The notes: generated by a model not told the origin, from the letters alone. 64,000 nucleotides of DNA from Melastoma dodecandrum (GCA_029817715.1 JARUPY010000473.1:2294001-2358000); one strand, 5' to 3'; positions 33,887 through 46,703 are shown, counted from the first letter of the stretch. Translations and numbers: made by a program.

Positions 33887-36076
33887 GCAAAGCGAGGAGT
33901 AGAACTGAGGCAAGAGGAGAGAAAATGGTTGGGGTGTTACGTTTAAGTAATGGGGTGGAGGGGGGAAGATGACGAGACGATTAGGGCATTCTAATGTTTT
34001 TGTTGATAATGATGGTGAATCATGAATTGAATCTCTTCGGTGGACGTGCGCCGTCATCTGCATGAAATCCGAATCTTCTGTCCAAGTGTTCGTGGGAGTT
34101 ACGAGAATTGCCCATTTAACTTTCTCTTCTTCATCATTGAAATTTGTGGACCCAAATTCCCTTAAATATTATCATTCGTAAGATGGAGTAGTGTTGTCGT
34201 AACGACCTATTTGTATTATCCCCCCTTAAGTGTGGTTCCTCTTAATTCTTATGCATGGCTTGATGCGAGCGGAGGGCAAAATCCGATGCATGTTTTTCTC
34301 ACGCTTCTGTGAAGTTTCTTCTCCCCAATCGCTGGCCTTCTTCCCCCACAGCGACAAAGAGGGCGTGATTTCTAAGTAAACTGGTGGCATTGTGTCATAA
34401 TAACGTAGCCCTTCTCGAGAGAACCCCATCAAAATGGATGAGATAAGGAGGAGTTAATTATTACACCCAAAAAAAAAAACAAAACAAAACAGGGGGATTA
34501 TGGACTGAACTCCGATTAAAGGTATGGTTAGAACACAATTCCCATAAAAGAAATCAACTCCCTGATCAAAGATTTGGGGTTAATGCATGGCTATGATACT
34601 GATAGCTGCTGACGGCAGTCTACCCTTTTACCATGATTACCCTAAATGTTTCATTCCAATGGGATAATAGAAATAGACCATAATAGTTATTGTTATAATT
34701 TTTTGAAATATATATTTATTTACTTCAGATGTATATTCTTTTGTTAGTATTTATGTGTTTCAATTACCATCATGAGTTACACCTTTTGATTTAGTGTCTG
34801 TGTGTTGGGGGTTTGCTATGAAATGGTGCTTAATTATCGGGTATTAAAGCCCCCTCCCTCCTTCCCCTAGTGGTTAATCTCCCATTGATTATTCTTATTG
34901 CCCGATTGAACTGAAAGAAGAACCCCAGAAATCTAAACCAACAGAAGGAAATCGTAAAGGGAAGAAGAAGCAAAAGGAAGAGGGTTAGGTAGTGTGCTTC
35001 GGTTTTTCCTTTGGTCTTTGTGTAAAACTTTCAGACGAATATTTTGATTTTTTTTTTTTAAGAAAAGACAAGCTCATTCTCATCCAATATCTCGTCTTTT
35101 CCTCTCCCCCATTTTTCATACTTATATGCCGCAGGCTTTTAGCCTTTTGCCTTTGCCTAACCTATCCCCTCTCTACTCTACTGCTTACCAACATCATGGG
35201 ACATTCAAATGAATGTGAATTGTAAAGATTGTTACCCTTTTCCTAATCCCAACTGTTTGCACTGACGAAAGCTAAAACATAGAGACTTGTGCTTTCCCTT
35301 TTTCTAACCCCCAAGAACAAAAAAAGAAGGCTTTGATCCATTTTTTTTTTTAAATCATTCCTTAGAAATTTCAATTGTTTCATCACGTTTTAACGGAATA
35401 AATTATGTTATAAAAAGTTAACGAGCAACAACGTTCCCTAAACAAAGTCGGAATGAAAAGGAAACCCGTCGAAGGCCTTTGGTTTTCTTAAGGATGTACA
35501 CTACAACCCCATATATATACAGGTTTTTTTTTGTTAACGGGTGCTAATAAGAGATATAAATAATAAAAAGATAATTATTAATATTATTACGTAGTTTTAT
35601 AATTGTAAAATATTTTAGGCTTACGGATATATTAATTAAAAAAACATAATTTACGAAAAGTTAAAATCCTAAATTTAAAACATATTAATAGCTTCTTAAT
35701 TGGTGTCCTAAGTCACTAGTTAACGAAATCCATATACATATATATAAAGAATTCGTCACAATCTTCAATATAAAGCAAACTGACTGCTCCACTTCCCTTT
35801 TGGTCTTTTAGAGTGCGACAATCTTTTTTCCTAATGGTTGGTTGCTTGCTGTATAGCTTATGATTGGTAAAACCAATTCATTTTTTAACTTCTCTAGATT
35901 TTGCTTTTTTTTTTTGGGGAGGGGGGGGGGGAGGGGGCACCTGCCTCCTATCTCTATCCTCTGTCTCGCTTTTGTTCCCTTTTTTCTTCGGAATTCCTAC
36001 TTTATGAAACGTGTGCGAGATAAAAATAAAGACCTAATTTCCCACAAAGGCATGCTTTCTACGAGTTTTTTACGTA
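33887..36076. other. Long AT-rich spacer upstream of RKD
   Basis: The first few hundred bases are the RKD promoter and leader. No gene is recognised further on. Oligo-T/A tracts, repeated tatatata and a G-rich run (35918-35936) are present. Confidence 0.45.
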
Positions 36077-36257
36077 CGATTAATTTTAAAATTTTTTATA
36101 AAATACAGTCCGATTTTCGTAAAATATAGTTTTACCGTCGAAGGGGCGCGTTTTAAAAACCCGCTCTTGCTTATTTTGAAACACGCCCCTTCAACGGTAA
36201 AATCGTATTTTACGAAACTTGCGCCGTATTTCGCAAATTTTTTTTTAAAACTAATCC
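36077..36257. repeat. Fold-back (MITE-like) palindrome
   Basis: Two arms of about 75-80 bp are inverted copies of each other around a ~20-bp loop. The left arm holds cgtaaaatatagttttaccg then tcgaaggggcgcg, and the right arm holds cgccccttcaacggtaaaat then cgtattttacgaa. The match continues outward through cgattaattttaaaa and its complement in ttttaaaactaatcc, with several mismatches. There is no coding content. It would form a long hairpin in RNA or DNA. It is probably a small non-autonomous DNA element; I could not define a target duplication. Confidence 0.75.
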
Positions 36258-37414
36258 TATTTCCGTATTTCTACTGGGATGGGACTGTTGGTTTATTCTC
36301 TTCTTTGTTCATCATCCCCTGCATTCATGGGGCCTCCTCCTCCACCACCTTGTTGCCATGCCATTCGGGGATGCTTGTTGTCGTCCTCGTGATCTGTGCA
36401 CAAGTTATATTCTTACATCCCCACAAGTCCTGTGCTCTGAGGAATGGGGACTTCGTACTAGGTCGACATCGGTTCAGTGGTAGCTCGTCGGTGAGGTTGT
36501 CTCCCATGGTGCCGGAACAAGGAGACAAGTCGGCCCATGAGGGAGGATCAAGGACGGTGCCTTGCACGGTGAAGTTCGACCCAAACCGGTCGGAGAAGAG
36601 AATAATTCCTCGAGGCTCGGACCCTATCAATAACCGATGTTGGTGGTCGCTTTTGCTGCTGCCCTGAAGAGGGGAGAGAAACAATGGAAGACCAAAGACG
36701 TTGTGCGAGGGAAGAGAGGCGTGGCGATGGCGATGGCGAGGGCTTTCACGTCCATCTTCCATGAGAACAATGTCACGGCTGAATCGTTACATGGATTTGT
36801 AAAGCGCTTTGTGTTTGTCCTTTTCACATACATTTTGCATGTCATCCCATAACTTCAAGATGAAAAATGCGAGGAGGAGGAGGAGGAGGAAGAAGAAGAA
36901 GAAGAAGAAGAAGAAGAAGAAGAAGAAGAAGAAGAAGAAGAATTCCACTATTTTATGTATGGGCCGGGTTGCATGGGCCCACAATCTTATGGGCTTATCA
37001 GCGAACCCGTGATTGAGTCGGCCCCCATAGCAAGATCTAAAGGCCGATTTGAGTCCATTCTAGAAAATGCTCTGTGCGTGTCCTGACCGACGATTCTTAC
37101 ATGGTTTTGGCGGGCAGAGGAGGGTCTGCATTGAGGAATAATATTATCGAAGAAGTTTGGTCACAGGGGTCATGTGAGGTTTCAGATCTCCGGTCCACAA
37201 ACGAACAGACTTGGGAATGGGACCAAAACCCAGGAATTGTTACCAGAATTTCTGCAAGAGTTTTCGACCATGACCGACGAATCAGGGGGAACAGTTCCAC
37301 AAAAATGGAACCCCCTTGTTGGATGTGGAAACAAGCCCTCGCTCCAAGGGAGGGAGCAGATTGTTCAACCAGAGGGAATCTAAGGACGATGGTGGGGTTG
37401 TTCGAAGAGGAAGT
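36258..37414. other. Spacer with GAA/GGA microsatellite; GASA 3' flank at its right end
   Basis: Includes a (GGA)n(GAA)n tract at about 36870-36942. Open frames at 36167-36667 (+) and 36325-36762 (-) overlap with no recognised domain. 37020-37414 may be the 3' UTR of the GASA gene, which ends at 37415 on the minus strand. Confidence 0.4.
36870..36942. repeat. GGA/GAA microsatellite
   Basis: About 5 GGA units are followed by about 18 GAA units. The open frames through it (poly-Lys or poly-Phe) are artefacts of the repeat. Confidence 0.9.
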
Positions 37415-37459
37415 TCAGGGGCACTTGGGGCACCGCGCTTGGTCTTCCAGTTGTTGTAG
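37415..37459 (-). pseudogene. GASA: GASA/snakin gene, detached 3' end (last ~14 codons and stop)
   Basis: On the minus strand this reads NNWKTKRG, followed after an apparent 1-base deletion by PKCP and TGA at 37415-37417. This is the conserved C-terminus of GASA peptides. It lies immediately left of the Copia element, which separates it from the rest of the gene at 43015-43524. The TGTAG target duplication covers the last bases. Confidence 0.85.
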
Positions 37460-37881
37460 TGTTGGATTGTGAAGCAGGCCACGAAGCAACCCAGGACAAG
37501 TGGATGAAATGTTATGAGCCCAAGCCGGAGGATACAAGTGATACAAGTCAGAACACAGCCAGCCCAACGGCAGCGGCCCAAGTTTACACTGTCTGTTGTA
37601 ACAACAAGCAACAACCAAGCGTGCGCAGCAAGTAGGTAGGAGGGTCGATAGCGTTCTGTTTCTGGCAATTCTGTTTTGTTTCCGTGTATATAACAATGAT
37701 GAAGGACAACTAAGAATTAAATGAGTGATTCTATCTAAATTCCTCAGTTTTTCTCCGTCTTCATCCTCTTCTTCTTCTTCCTCTTCGTCTTCTTCTTCTT
37801 CCTCTCTCGCCTTCACCTGTCATTCTTTTCTTTCTTCCTCTCATCTCTTCCTTCTTCTCCTCCCGGGCTCTTTCTTCTACA
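37460..37881 (+). mobile_element. 5' LTR of full-length Copia retrotransposon
   Basis: The 422-bp repeat starts tgttgg and ends cttctaca. It carries a TATA box (tatataa, 37687-37693) and a long CT-rich 3' part. By eye it differs from the 3' LTR at roughly 14 positions (about 3%). The primer binding site tggtatcagagcc follows directly at 37882. Confidence 0.95.
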
Positions 37882-40800
37882 TGGTATCAGAGCCTTGAAG
37901 GCTGAATCACGTTAATTCTAGCTACTGTAAGATGGAAAGCCCGATGCAAACTATCCCTCACCTCAATTCTGGACAACAGCAGACCCCTGGTTTTGGTGTT
38001 TCGGAACAGGGCATGGCTGGGAACATGACCCAGATGCCGATTCCGCCAGGTATTTTCTCGTCAATGGTGAAGTTAGATGACAATAACTACCCTGTTTGGA
38101 AGGGTCAAATTCTGGCAGCTGTGATAGCGGGAGGACTGGAGAATTTCATTTTTTGGACAGTCTCTTCCGCCTCCTCTGTCTATAGAAGATACTGGGATGG
38201 TGTCAAATCCAGCATATAGAGTTTGGCAGCGAAGCGACAAGATGGTCATGAGTCTGCTATTTTCTGCTTTGACTGCCGAACCATTAAGCCAAGTGGTAAA
38301 CTGTAAGTCTTCAAGTGAGGTATGGGAAGCACTGCGCAGTCGCTATGAATCACCCTCCACTACTTGCATCATTAATCTGCGAAATCAGATGCAACAGCTT
38401 CGGAAGGACGGCAGAACAATGCAGCAATACCTCAGCAACTTGAAGACAATTTATGTTCAACTAAGTGCTGTCGGGGAGCCAATCAAGTAAAGGGACTACA
38501 TTTGGTACATGCTGGAGGGTCTACCTGCTGAATATGACTCTGTCGTAACTGCGGTTTATAGTAGAGCAGATCAGCCAAGTGTTGACGAAGTGCAGAATCT
38601 TTTGTTGAGCTTTGAAATAAGGCTGGAGAGGAGACAAGGGTTGGACAGCTTCATTCCTCAAGTACAGCTTTCCTCTCTTCACACTACTTCTGAACAGCCT
38701 CTATCTATACCACAGAAACAATCTCCTCAGCCTCCCTTCCAAGCCAGTTCCCATAAAGCTAACACTGCCTCTCCTCAACCTGGCCTACTGGGTCGCCCAC
38801 CTTCCAGACCATACCGTCCCACTAACTAGTCCTTTAGACCCAATGCCTACCCCAGAAGCTTTGGAAAACCAAAACCCAGGTGCCAGATATGTCAGAAACT
38901 TGGGCATACTGCTGTGAATTGCTTTCACAGACTAAATACCTCTTTTCAACATCCACCACAAGTATACTCTACCTTACATTACCCATCTCAGTACCCTTCT
39001 CCTAACCCCGCCCACTACCCCTTCCCAAATCCATGTTACTATCCACCTCCCTACACACCTTCATACCCCTTTCCTTCCCAGTTTCCACAGAGCCCAGTTC
39101 ACACTTTTTTCACCAACACAGCTACCTACTACACCACTCTCATATCATCTGTCTCCGGAAGTGCCTAGAAAAACCTCCTCTGATACTTGGTTGATGGATT
39201 CTGGGGCCACCCATCATGTTACTCCCACCTCTAAGGATCTCCATAATCTCTCTGTGTATCAAGGTATGTCCTCTGTTGTAGTTGGCACTGGAAACTCTGC
39301 TAGTATACTTCACACAAGCAATGCCATCTTACCTACTCTGTCTGGTCATCTCCATCTCAATAATGTCCTTCATACTCCCACTTTATCTAGAAAACTTGTC
39401 AGCATCTCCAAACTATGTCAAGATAATCATGTTACAGTCGAATTCACATCCAATTCTTTTTGTGTTAAGGACAACATCAGCAGTCAAATCCTCCTAAAGG
39501 GACAGATGGAGAACGGGCTATACAAACTTCCTTCCCAGCTTCTCTCACTCCTCAGTAACCCATCTCCTCCATCTAGCCAGTTCGACTCCAATCCCTGTGC
39601 ATACTCCACCACAAGAGCCTTGCCTGCTGATAGAGCTACATGGCACTCTAGATTAGGCCATCCTTGTCTAGATATCTTAAACAATGTGCTGAACTCTTGT
39701 AATCTCTCCAACAGCTCAAACAAGCTTCCTTTTTATCAGTCCTGTGCAATGAGCAAGCATCACAGGTTGCCCTTTAATTTGTCTGATTCTCATTCAGCCA
39801 AACCTTTCCAATTGCTTCATACTGATGTGTGGGGACCTTCTCCAATTCGCTCAGTCACTGGTGATCGCTTTTTTATGCTAGTGATTGATGATGCTACACG
39901 ATTTGCTTGGGTCTATTTTCTTCACAACAAATCCCAAGCTTTAACTGCATTCCAACAATTTCATAGAATGGTTGTGAATCAGTTTCATACCTCCATTGGT
40001 GCAGTAAGATCCGATTGGGGAGGAGAGTTTAGACCTCTTCAATCTTATCTTCTCAAACAAGGCATCATACAACAACTAGCTTGTCCTTATACCCCCCAAC
40101 AAAATGGGAGGGTAGAGAGGAAAAATAGACACGTTGTGGAGGTTGGTTTGGCTTTACTTCTTCATGCATCTCTCCCACATCAATATTGGGTTTATGCTTT
40201 CCATGAAGCAGTCTCCATCATAAATATACTTCCCTCCAGAATTCTACAGTTTCAAACTCCCACTGACCTTCTAAATGGACAGAAACCTGACTATAACTCA
40301 CTCAGAGTTTTCGGGTGTCAGTGTTTCCCTTATCTAAGGCCATGCAATACTCATAAACTTGAACCTCATTCTGTTCCATGTGTTTACTTGGGCAGAAGTA
40401 CCTATCATAAAGGCTATATCTGCCTCAATTATAAGACTGGTCGCATCTATGTCTCTAGGGACGTTTTGTTTAATGAAACAGTTTTTCCATTTCAGTTAGA
40501 TCCACCTTGTACAACTTCTGTTCCACGTTTAGCCTCCTATAGCCCCTGTATTCTCTTTCCAGTTAGCTCTCTTCAGCCTCAGCAGAAAGGAGACAGGATT
40601 TCCACCCATTCCAGTGATTCATCACCTCATCATCCCCCTATAATTCAGCCTCTTTCACCAAGTTCAGACAATCCTATCAGTTCCACTGCAATAGAGCATG
40701 TACCTCTCACACAGGAACACAGAGGTGGGAATACTCATTCCATGGTTACCCGGTCCAAGGCTGGAATTTTTAAACCAAAACTGTACATTACTACCTCTAC

Positions 40801-42592
40801 CACACACACACCAGACCCTAACCTGTCCTTTACAAAAGATACCATACCACATGAACCATCTTCTCTAGTAGAGGCTATTCAGGTCCAGGTGTGGAGAGAG
40901 GCCACGAATGCTGAACTGGAGGCTTTGAGGCTGAACAACACTTGGACTCTGGTTCCTCGTTCGCAAGCACAAGGTTATAGGCTGCAAATGGGTTTTTAAG
41001 GTGAAAATGAACTCAGATGGTACCTTTGAGAGGTGCAAAGCCAGGTTGGTGGCCAAATGATTTCATCAGACTGCAGGTGTGGATTTTAAGGAGACCTTCA
41101 GTCTAGTGGTTAAGCTACAAACCATACGAGTTGTATTGTCTTTGGCAATCACCTATAATTGGCCTTTGCGGCAATTGGATGTTCACAATGCTTTTCTTAA
41201 TGGTGAGCTCTCTGAAACAGTGTTTATGCAGCAACCACCAGGCTTTGAAGATCAAAATTTCCGTTCTCATATGTGTAGATTGCACAAGGCACTGTATGGA
41301 CTGAAACAAAGTCCACGTGCTTGGTTTCTGAAATTGAGTACATGCTTACTGTAGTGGGGTTTTCAGAATTCCAAAGCTGACGCGTCCATGTTTTTTCAAC
41401 TATCGAGTACTGGACTAATTATTGTACTCATCTATGTGGATGATATCATTGTCACAGGGTCTAATCTAATTGGAATTTCTGATCTCTTACCGAAGTTACA
41501 TCAGCAGTTTGCTTTGAAGGATTTAGGTGACTTGTCATATTTCCTGGGCTTTCAAGTGACACGGAAAGATGGTATGCTGCATTTATGCCAGGAAAAATAT
41601 ATTGTTGATTTGATAAAGAAAGCTGACATGGAAAATTATAAAGGCATAGCTACACCTATGGCTACAACAGGAACCCTATCAAGATATGAGGGAGAAGCCT
41701 TACTGGATCCTACTGCCTATCGCAGCTTAGTTGGGGCACTTCGGTATTGTACTAATATGAGGCCTGATATAAGTTACTCTGTCAACAAGGCATGCTAATT
41801 TCTACAGCAGCCTACCATGGTCCATTTGCAGGCAGTGAAGCGAATATTGAGATATCTACAAAGCACAAAACGCTTTGGTATTACAATTACAGCAGGGCAG
41901 ACCATAGACATCTCCTGCATCACTGATGCAGATTGGGCGAGCTGCCCTGATGATAGAAGGAGTACGAGTGGCTATTGCACTTTTCTTGGTCCTAACTTGG
42001 TGTCATGGGCATCACATAAACAAAAAGTTGTATCCAGATCAAGCACAGAGGCTGAATTCAGAAGCCTTGCAGATGGCATTACTGAGGTAATGTGGTTATA
42101 GCACCTGCTTGGAGAATTAAACATCCCAGTGGCTGGTGTTCCTGTGCTTTACTGTGATACTTTAAGCACTATATATTTGGCAGCCAATCCGATTCTTCAC
42201 GCTCGTACAAAGCATGTTGAAATCGACTTCCACTTTATCAGGGAGAAAGTAATGGCAGGGCAAATTCAGGTACTTCATGTAACTTCTGAAGACAAAGTGG
42301 CTGATCCGTTGACTAAGGTGGCGTTCTCTCGTACCAGCACATAAGTTTATGTCTATCAGAAGTAAATTGACTGTATCACATAAACCAAGCAGTGTGGCGT
42401 TCTTTGGACTGGATATTCCAGAGCTGCTAGAAGAACAAGGCGAAGAGGACACTTGGATGGTAGATATGCAGGGAAATGTTGGACAGGAGGAAGGGCCTGA
42501 AGTGCAGGACAGTGTTAAAAAGGAGGAAGTGCTGCAGATAGTGCAGGATGAAGCTCTGGGTAAAGAAGTAGGAAGTTGTTCTTGCGGAAAAG
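37882..42592 (+). mobile_element. Copia internal region: gag and pol, all domains present but disrupted
   Basis: A gag frame from ATG 37932 (LDDNNYPVWKGQILAAVI; LRSRYESPSTTCIINLRNQM) breaks near 38160 and 38488. A zinc knuckle CQICQKLGHTAVNCFH lies near 38880. The pol frame 39161-40999 holds protease (TWLMDSGATHHVT), the GAG-pre-integrase motif (ATWHSRLGHP) and integrase (HTDVWGPSP, RSDWGGEF, NGRVERKNR: D, D, E). Reverse transcriptase at about 41000-41800 has QLDVHNAFLNGEL, HKALYGLKQSPRAW and the active site YVDDIIVTGS. RNase H spans about 41920-42340 (DADWASCPDDRRSTSGY; SRSSTEAEFRSLADG; TKHVEIDFHFIREK). Stops near 41057, 41352, 41797 and 42099 make pol non-functional. Confidence 0.92.
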
Positions 42593-43014
42593 TGTTGGAA
42601 TGTGAAGTAGGCCACGAAGCAACCCAGGACAAGTGGATGAAATGTTATGAGCCCAAGCCGGAGGATACAAGTGATACAAGTCAGAACACAGCCAGCCTAA
42701 TGGCCGCGGCCCAAGTTTATAATGTCAGTTGTAACAACTAGCAACAACCAAGTGCGCGCAGCAAGTAGGCAGGAGGGTCGATAGCGTTCTGTTTCTGGCA
42801 ATTCTGTTTTGTTTCCGTGTATATAACAATGATGAAGGACAACTAAGAATTAAATGAGTGATTCTATCTAAATTCCTCAGTTTTTCTCCGTCTTCATCCT
42901 CTTCTTCTTCTTCCTCTTCGTCTTCTTCTTCTTCCTCTCTCGCTTTCACCTGTCATTCTTTTCTTTCTTCCTCTCATCTCTTCCTTCTTCTCCTCTCGTG
43001 CTCTTTCTTCTACA
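42593..43014 (+). mobile_element. 3' LTR of full-length Copia retrotransposon
   Basis: 422 bp, the same length and ends as the 5' LTR (tgttgg to cttctaca). It is followed by TGTAG (43015-43019), identical to the TGTAG at 37455-37459 before the 5' LTR. This is a 5-bp target-site duplication and proves a single insertion. Confidence 0.95.
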
Positions 43015-43524
43015 TGTAGCAAGGGCAGGCCTTCTTGTTGCCGTAGTAACCAGGGGGTACGCACAGGCACTTGGCGCAGCCACTTGTTGCAGAAGAAGAG
43101 GCAGGGCTTCTTGTACTGCGTCTGGCTGCACCTCCTGTTGCACTGCCCCCCACATTCTGCGTCCCCACACAAATTTTGATCAATCCCCTAACCCCATTCC
43201 CAAGAATCAATCAGTAAATGTAAGGAAGGATTCTTTTCAGGGACTTACGGTAGCTCTTGAGGCTCCCGGATCCAGAGGACTACCCCTGAAAGAAATCAAG
43301 AGATATATATTCTCACGCACACACATGAAAACACGAGAAAAACGAAATATGGGAGGAAGAAGCATTTTGGCTACACACTTACGCTGTCAAAGTGGTTACT
43401 GGGAAGAGGAGCAGGAGGAGGAGTAGTCCACCAACTGTTTGGTCATCACTTGGGTGGTATCCGCCATGGAAACCATAAGCATTGCCAGGATCAGCACCAC
43501 ACAGATGGATTTCTCCATCGCCAT
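43015..43524 (-). pseudogene. GASA: GASA/snakin cysteine-rich peptide gene, interrupted by Copia and frameshifted
   Basis: GASA/snakins are small secreted gibberellin-responsive peptides with 12 conserved Cys. Exons (minus): 43524-43383 (signal peptide MAMEKSICVVLILAMLMVSM, then an SNHFDS segment), 43279-43249 (GSGSLKSY) and 43156-43015. The last reads QCGGQCNRRCSQTQYKKPCL, FFCNK, then in a second frame CAKCLCVPPGYYGNKKACPC and Y. A 1-base insertion near 43084 causes that shift, and one extra base in exon 1 (near 43400) is needed to keep frame. The final codons are at 37415-37459, left of the Copia element. Introns have proper GT-AG sites. With three frame lesions and the insertion it is very unlikely to make the peptide. 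Confidence 0.85.
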
Positions 43525-46221
43525 TCCATCAGGAAGCACAAGACAGAGCGATCCCTTCCACCAAAGGATGGAGGACAGAGGAAGAAGGGGGTGTGTAATA
43601 AATGTTTACTGCAATTGGGTCTCCTAACTTATAACTACCATAAACGCGAGCGAGTTCTGTAGATGGGCATTTGGCATTTATTACTACTACCCACCGATCC
43701 TTGCGCATAAAAATATGTGCCCCGCTTCACATCCTCCATCTATGTAAAATTAATTAAAAATATTTCTATAAGTTAAATATATCAATGTATACACGGATTT
43801 TGGGCCGGGTCGGATCTAGTCCTTGAGCAGGCCTCTCTGTTAATAGAAAATTGGCCCGGCCCATCTGGGTATAAATTAACATTTGTCGACTTCCCCGAAA
43901 TGTTTAGTCTCTCAATAAATTTTCACATAAAAGGCATGTGAACAAGTCTTCTACGTGAACCAAAATCATGCGAATGAATTTACAGAAGCAAAAATAGAAG
44001 AAGACGTAAGAAACTTTTTGTCCACTTGGTTCATGCCCAAGATTGAACCCCTTAACAAAAGAGGGAGAGAGAGAGATAGAGAGGAGGAGACTCAAATTTT
44101 TATCATGCTTGGATGTTGGGGATTGGATTTCTTTAACACGTTCTCCCACGATTAGATTGCACGTCAGTCATCCCCCACCCACCCAAATGATATATATCTA
44201 AAAAACACACACACACACACACACACAAAAGTCAGGGAATAGTTCGGCAAGATGTCTATAGATGTATCGGTTATACTAATAATAATTAAAAAAAAAAAAA
44301 AAGAAAAACATCGCCGAAACTATCGATAGTCGAAATCCCAAATCCCCAGCTTCGAGGAGAAGAAAAGTCGAACCATTTCCCTCTTCTTTTTTTTTTGAAA
44401 TTCCCTCTTCTTTTTTTTTTTTTAAAAAAAAGTGAACAGAGAAAGATTGATTTTGGGAAGTGGTTAGGTAAATGTCCCTGACTCATTTCACCGCTATAGA
44501 GAAAGGTGGATTGCGATGATCATCTCTGCACATTTGATTTAGCACAAAATGATATCTTCTTGTTAACCTTCCCTCCGAGGTCAAATACGAAGCCGTCGAT
44601 CAGAAGATTATCACCAAAAGAGAATTATAATACAAGTTTGATATAGGTTAATGTGATATTATGAAAGAATTATGCATCTTAGAGTATGAAAAACATTATC
44701 GATGACATCGATCTCGCTTATATGGTCTGTGCATATCTTTATATAGATAATAATTAAGCAACGTCACGGCCACGAGCGAGGGCTTTTAACAATAGAAGGG
44801 TCCCAGCTCTCGAAAAGCCCACAGGGCCCCTTCATTTTAATCGATGAAATCAGTCATGTTTGGAGTGTATGCGATTAAAATGATGATTAAAGAAAAAAAA
44901 ACTTAGGGTTTTATTGGTTTCGGAAGAAGTGTGACTCCCATGTCAAATTGAAGGGACGTGGCCGTGTCTCCTCCTTTTTGGTTTCATAAGAAAACCCAAC
45001 TTTAGCTGGCGCCACATCCCGGTTATGACGGGACCTGCTTGGTTTGCCATTAAGAATGATGTAAAGCATGCGATGCGAGGTCGCAGATCAGGAAGTGATC
45101 CTATGCTCGGCGACAGTTGTGCGGCGCTGAAGAAAGAAAAACCGAGTCTCGAGTCTTGTGCACCCTCATGGAGAGGTGATTGACTCGAACGATGCTGCTA
45201 GAATGCGAAACTCTGCAAGAAAACCACTCTAAATTGTAAGCAAGGAAAACAAAACAAAAATTTTACAGGATGGGCACCCGGTTGTTTACGGTATATAAAT
45301 TTGGGACATCGATTGTGACTTGAGTAGACTACAATGATGAATATAATTGTTAAATCTATTCGAAAAAACCATGTTCTTGTTTTTAATCCACTGGTGCTAT
45401 AGATCAATCGTAAGCATAAAAATTGCTACAAGGTGGACTACTCCTTGCTAATGACTACGCGGCTCGCTCTAGCATTTCTTCTCCTCCAATTCCAATGGAC
45501 AACAAGTCCAATGAATCACTACATGTGTATTGAATTTTATACACCAATTCGAACAACGAAATCGATCCCCCCCGGCATTCAACGATCTAAAGAAATCCAA
45601 ATAAAAAACATCATCAATCAATCAGAGATTGGGTAAACTCCGGTTTTCCTCACCGGTACTAATACTTTATCGGAAAATGCCGCGAAACCGGACAAGCCAC
45701 GGGCAAAACGGATGCGGGTTTTGCTTTATTGACAAGAAGGCCGCTTTGTTTATAGGATAATAATAACGTGATGGGATGAGTGGGCCATTTTATTGTAAAC
45801 TACAAGGTTGTCCAATTACCCAATAATTGCAACCCCCAAAATTAATCGATCTTTTCTTTGTTCCTTCGCCTCTTCTCCTCGGAAGAAAATCAAGGAAGAA
45901 GATAAGGGTCGAAAATAGTGCAAAATTATAACTTGGGTCGAGCTTAAAAGGCTAACAATAGTGAAAGCATGAAAGTCTAGTTTCCTCTACTTTTCTTGTC
46001 AAATAATCAATCGTTTCAATACATCAAATATTTTATTGAACAATCACCCAAGAAGCCAAGCCAATCAACCCAAAAGCTTTAAAAGGAAAATAAAACTTAA
46101 AAGAAAACAAATTCCATTGTTAATTAATTACAAGATACTAATGTTTCTTTGTCTTTCTTTCTTTCTTCTTCCTGTTGTCCAATTAGCCATGGTCTTTTTG
46201 ACTCCCTGATAACGGTTACTG
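43525..46221. other. Long AT-rich spacer between GASA and mini zinc finger genes
   Basis: No supported gene. A (CA)n microsatellite lies at 44204-44227, with oligo-A/T tracts near 44289 and 44387-44430. The first few hundred bases are the former GASA promoter. Confidence 0.45.
44204..44227. repeat. CA dinucleotide microsatellite
   Basis: About 12 uninterrupted AC units. Confidence 0.85.
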
Positions 46222-46518
46222 CTACCTGCGACTGTAATCGTAACTAGGGGGATTATACTCACAGACGACCTCAGTCTCGACCTCCCTCCGGTGGAAGTTC
46301 CTGTGGCACCCGCAGGCGGCGCAGGCGAGGGCGTCTTCCGACCCCTCTCCCCCGCTAGCCATGAACTCCCGGCATCCATCGACTGCGTAACCCCCGATCC
46401 CCGCCGCGTGGTTCTTCTGGCACTCCGCGTACCGCACCGAAGATGAAGACCTGGTGATTATGGCATCCCTCGCCAGCCCCTGCGTCCGTTTCCTCACGAC
46501 TACTTGTCGTTTCTTCAT
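46222..46518 (-). CDS. MIF: Mini zinc finger protein (MIF, ZF-HD dimerisation domain)
   Basis: Single-exon gene of 98 aa from ATG 46518 ([10 protein letters not shown], the usual MIF start). It has the ZF-HD zinc-finger region [20 protein letters not shown], then REFMASGG and [18 protein letters not shown], with all the Cys and His ligands. It has no homeodomain. MIFs dimerise with ZF-HD factors and block their nuclear function, affecting hormone responses and floral-meristem termination. The C-terminus is [12 protein letters not shown]. The gene is intact. A G run (46646-46660) lies in the leader. Confidence 0.93.
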   Translation of the reverse strand: MKKRQVVVRKRTQGLARDAIITRSSSSVRYAECQKNHAAGIGGYAVDGCREFMASGGEGSEDALACAACGCHRNFHRREVETEVVCEYNPPSYDYSRR

Positions 46519-46703
46519 GATCCTTCCCTCTCCTCTCACCGAAACAAAACCCTAATCAAAACCAAAATGAGTTGGGGGAAGGGGGTAATGGCTTTAGGAG
46601 ATAGATTTTTTAAGATTGAAATTCGGAGTGGTTGAGGTTGGAGAAGGGGGGGGGGGGGGGATGCCTACCTCTCTAAGCCCTAACCCAAGAGAATCAATAT
46701 GTT

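Noticed and set aside
33887..34063. Upstream extension of the RKD frame to 34063
   Set aside because: The added residues do not resemble RKD N-termini, and the 33886 ATG gives the usual Ser-rich start.
36167..36762. Overlapping open frames on both strands
   Set aside because: They overlap each other and part of the fold-back element, have no domain, and look like chance frames in moderately GC-rich DNA.
36787..37012. Poly-Phe / poly-Lys frames
   Set aside because: Produced by the GAA microsatellite.
43383..43440. A 16-nt micro-exon in the GASA gene as an alternative to a frameshift
   Set aside because: It would need an intron without a suitable in-phase donor; one extra base in a single exon is simpler, though not proven.
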